7,000 bases of DNA, taken from Pseudomonadota bacterium. GTDB lineage: Bacteria > Pseudomonadota > Gammaproteobacteria > Burkholderiales > Rhodocyclaceae. Shown piece after piece: positions 6,768 through 7,000 of the stretch. Below the pieces are notes generated by a model. The model was given only the letters and a program-made list of their open reading frames with translations, was not told the DNA's origin and did no database searches. The position numbers were made by a program, and so were the translations under genes. The DNA is taken from NCBI GenBank assembly GCA_021811225.1, contig JAJZPJ010000136.1, positions 1 to 7,000 on the forward strand, given 5' to 3'. Numbering within the stretch: position 1 is the first letter of the stretch; each line of letters begins with the position of its first letter.

Positions 6768-7000
6768 GTGGGGGAAAGGTCCATCTTCGTCACCGGCGGC
6801 GCCGGCTTCATCGGTTCCGCGCTGGTTCGCCTGCTGATCGGGCAGAGCGAGTGGACCGTCGTCAATATCGACAAGCTCAGCTACGCCGGCAACCTGGAGT
6901 CGCTCGCATCGGTGGCGCAGAACCCCCGCCACCTCTTCTCCCGCACCGACATCTGCGATCGGCCCGCGCTCGACCGGCTGTTTTCAGAGCACCGGCCGGC
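6768..7000 (+). CDS. rfbB: dTDP-glucose 4,6-dehydratase, 5' part (runs off window)
   Basis: The frame encodes an NAD-binding Rossmann start SIFVTGGAGFIGSALVR, followed by VVNIDKLSYAGNLESL and a TDICDRPALDRLF stretch. Together these are diagnostic of RfbB/RmlB, an extended short-chain dehydrogenase that converts dTDP-glucose to dTDP-4-keto-6-deoxyglucose on the way to dTDP-L-rhamnose. Only about 77 residues are inside the window, so the catalytic Tyr-Lys region cannot be seen. The start is uncertain. The GTG at 6768 puts the Rossmann motif at the family's usual position and has purine-rich GGGAAGGGAG before it. An in-frame ATG at 6702 overlaps the cyclase stop (ATGA) and would add 22 residues, but that stretch has unusual codons (TAT, CAA, CGA, TCA, GGA) for this DNA. 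Either way the gene is close enough to the cyclase to share its transcript. Confidence 0.9.
   Translation, partial: MGERSIFVTGGAGFIGSALVRLLIGQSEWTVVNIDKLSYAGNLESLASVAQNPRHLFSRTDICDRPALDRLFSEHRP

Overview
The window is GC-rich (sampled stretches run from about 55% to 68% G+C), densely coding DNA that suggests a proteobacterium, most likely a betaproteobacterium such as a Rhodocyclales relative. The lineage is an inference from composition, the tRNA-Thr sequence and the style of the signalling genes; nothing here names a species. All protein genes are on the + strand and the only RNA gene is on the - strand. There is no sign of insertion sequences, CRISPR arrays or phage genes.

Left block (1-2441): the 3' part of a membrane-bound hybrid histidine kinase (TM segments, HisKA, HATPase, receiver, degraded HPt-like tail), followed by a NarL/LuxR-type response regulator. 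The kinase stop codon overlaps the probable TTG start of the regulator, so the two form a translationally coupled two-component pair. Its promoter and the kinase N-terminus lie outside the window.

Middle (2442-2688): a short intergenic region with a perfect 9-bp stem-loop just after the regulator, a tRNA-Thr(UGU) gene on the - strand with encoded CCA and a good TATAAT -10 box, and a possible weak + strand promoter for the right block.

Right block (2689-7000): a probable operon. A soluble NarX-type (HisKA_3) histidine kinase has a PAS domain and an N-terminal receiver-like domain that has lost its phosphorylatable aspartate. Six bases later comes a NarL/FixJ-type response regulator. It is followed after 36 bases by a diguanylate cyclase with a large uncharacterised helical N-terminus and an intact GGEEF and I-site. 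The window ends in the 5' part of rfbB (dTDP-glucose 4,6-dehydratase), the second step of dTDP-L-rhamnose synthesis.

Taken together, the window holds two separate two-component systems around a tRNA. The second leads through a c-di-GMP synthase to nucleotide-sugar genes, which is consistent with (but does not prove) control of surface polysaccharide. The least ordinary features are the receiver domain with Arg at the phospho-site, the HPt-like domain that keeps its His but has lost the surrounding motif, and the cyclase N-terminus. I see no clearly new biological system here.
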